Positions 32,062 through 33,015 of a stretch of 33,015 nt of DNA are shown here, in pieces (the first letter of the stretch is position 1; each line of letters opens with the position of its first letter). A program made the position numbers and the translations under genes. Origin of the DNA: Bacteroidia bacterium (GTDB lineage Bacteria > Bacteroidota > Bacteroidia > B-17B0 > Aurantibacillaceae); the NCBI GenBank assembly GCA_020846025.1, contig JADLER010000069.1, forward strand, positions 1-33,015, written 5' to 3'. The notes beneath the pieces are model-generated. The model searched no databases, was not told where the DNA came from, and worked only from the letters and a program-made list of their open reading frames with translations.

Positions 32062-33015
32062 ATGTTAGAGAAATTAGAAGAAATAAAAAGACGTTTTACG
32101 GATGTTGAAGCTAAACTAGGCGACCCTACTGTGATTGCCGATATGCAACTATTTAAAAAACTAAATAAAGAATATAGAGATTTAGAACCAGTTGTTGAGG
32201 CATATTATAAATACAAAAAGATAATTGAAAATATCAATGGAGCCAAAGAAGTTTTAGCAACCGAAAAGGATAAAGATTTTCTGGATATGGCTAAAGCTGA
32301 ATTAGATGAGAATAGATTAGCTGAAGAAAAACTACAAGAAGAAGTTAGGATTATGCTAATTCCTAAAGATCCAGAAGATGCGAAGAACTGTACAATGGAA
32401 ATTAGAGGAGGAACTGGTGGAGATGAAGCGGCGATTTTTGCAGGCGATTTATTTGATATGTATCGTCGCTATTGCGAAATAAAAGGTTTTCAATTAGAAG
32501 TAGTAGATGAAAATCCAGGAACAATGGGAGGTTTTAAAGAAATTATTTTTAATGTAAAAGGGAATAACGCTTATGGCACCATGAAATTTGAAAGCGGTGT
32601 GCATCGTGTACAACGTGTACCAGCTACTGAAGCTGCAGGGCGCGTACACACATCGGCAGCTACCGTGGTAGTATTGCCTGAAGCCGAAGAATGGGATGTG
32701 GAAATAAAACCACAAGATATAGAGATGCAAACAGCAAGAAGTGGAGGTGCAGGTGGACAAAATGTAAATAAAGTTGAATCGAAAGTTATCTTAACTCATA
32801 AACCTTCAGGAATTGTTGTTACTTGTCAAACTCAACGAAATCAGTTAGGAAATCGTGAAAAAGCAATGGAAATGTTAAGAGCTAAATTGTATGATATTGA
32901 GTTTCAAAAACGTCAAGCCGAGACAACAGGAAAACGTAAAAGCATGGTAAGTACTGGCGATCGTTCTGAAAAAATTAGAACTTATAACTACCCTCAAAAT
33001 CGTATTACTGATCAT
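32062..33015 (+). CDS. prfA: Peptide chain release factor 1 (cut by window edge)
   Basis: RF1 ends translation at UAA and UAG. The frame opens at ATG 32062 ([20 protein letters not shown]) and is open for 318 codons to the right edge; the family is about 355-360 residues, so some 40 residues are missing. The codon-recognition motif is PAT (RVPATEA), which marks RF1 rather than RF2. The catalytic GGQ is in [38 protein letters not shown] and the C-terminal [20 protein letters not shown] are also diagnostic. No programmed frameshift is seen, as expected for prfA. Confidence 0.97.
   Translation, partial: MLEKLEEIKRRFTDVEAKLGDPTVIADMQLFKKLNKEYRDLEPVVEAYYKYKKIIENINGAKEVLATEKDKDFLDMAKAELDENRLAEEKLQEEVRIMLIPKDPEDAKNCTMEIRGGTGGDEAAIFAGDLFDMYRRYCEIKGFQLEVVDENPGTMGGFKEIIFNVKGNNAYGTMKFESGVHRVQRVPATEAAGRVHTSAATVVVLPEAEEWDVEIKPQDIEMQTARSGGAGGQNVNKVESKVILTHKPSGIVVTCQTQRNQLGNREKAMEMLRAKLYDIEFQKRQAETTGKRKSMVSTGDRSEKIRTYNYPQNRITDH

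Noticed and set aside
32494-32760. Open frame on the minus strand inside prfA
   Set aside because: It is the reverse shadow of strongly conserved RF1 sequence and its Cys/Tyr/Phe-rich product has no plausible domain.

Overview
The window looks like a chromosomal segment of a free-living Bacteroidota species. The DNA is AT-rich. At least two genes encode secreted proteins with type IX secretion (T9SS) C-terminal sorting domains. Several genes are preceded by the Bacteroidota-type -7 element TAnnTTTG with very short leaders, and no clear Shine-Dalgarno sites are seen. The cbb3 oxidase is the fused CcoNO type usual in this phylum. No plasmid, phage, IS element, CRISPR array, rRNA or tRNA gene is visible. 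Gene order is dense and no gene-free stretch exceeds about 220 bases.

Layout. 1-412 (-): start of a TolC-type outer-membrane efflux gene cut by the window edge. 629-3490 (+): an AddB-like PD-(D/E)XK nuclease with an Fe-S cysteine set. 3584-4513 (+): an exported protein of unknown function. 4600-7455 (+): fabD, an outer-membrane beta-barrel-like protein and an alanine-dehydrogenase-family enzyme, closely spaced. 7549-9243 (+): a small unknown protein and a T9SS-secreted protein. 9323-9892 (-): an unknown protein, convergent with the previous gene and separated from it by a hairpin terminator.

10046-18916 (+) is the main functional block: ccoI, ccoS, ccoNO, ccoQ, ccoP, ccoG, ccoH and a DsbD_2/TauE-like membrane protein. 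It encodes the high-affinity cbb3 cytochrome c oxidase and its copper-loading and assembly machinery. FNR-type boxes lie upstream of ccoI and at the ccoI/ccoS junction, both 32-33 bp from a -7-like element, which suggests oxygen-dependent control.

18929-20506 (-): glycyl-tRNA synthetase, divergent from a TPR/SpoIIE-type phosphatase gene (20619-22775, +). The phosphatase domain contains two REP-like palindromes read in frame and a local GC spike. 22956-24416 (+): a PKD-domain T9SS cargo protein, ended by a perfect 18-bp hairpin. 25166-26731 and 24520-25137 (-): a PorE-like TPR/beta-propeller protein followed by recR. 26879-28543 (+): a peptide-type ABC substrate-binding lipoprotein without its transporter. 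28551-29894 (-): ffh. 30088-31412 (+): paaD and paaG of phenylacetate catabolism, without the rest of the pathway. 31425-31991 (+): an AraC-type regulator with an HMA-like CxxC domain. 32062-end (+): prfA, cut by the window edge.

Most of the window is core-genome material (lipid synthesis, translation, SRP, recombination, respiration). The least conventional points are the in-frame palindromes in the phosphatase gene, the paired FNR-like boxes in the cco cluster, the metal-domain AraC regulator and the PorE-like protein lacking its OmpA domain. I saw no convincing wholly new multi-gene system.
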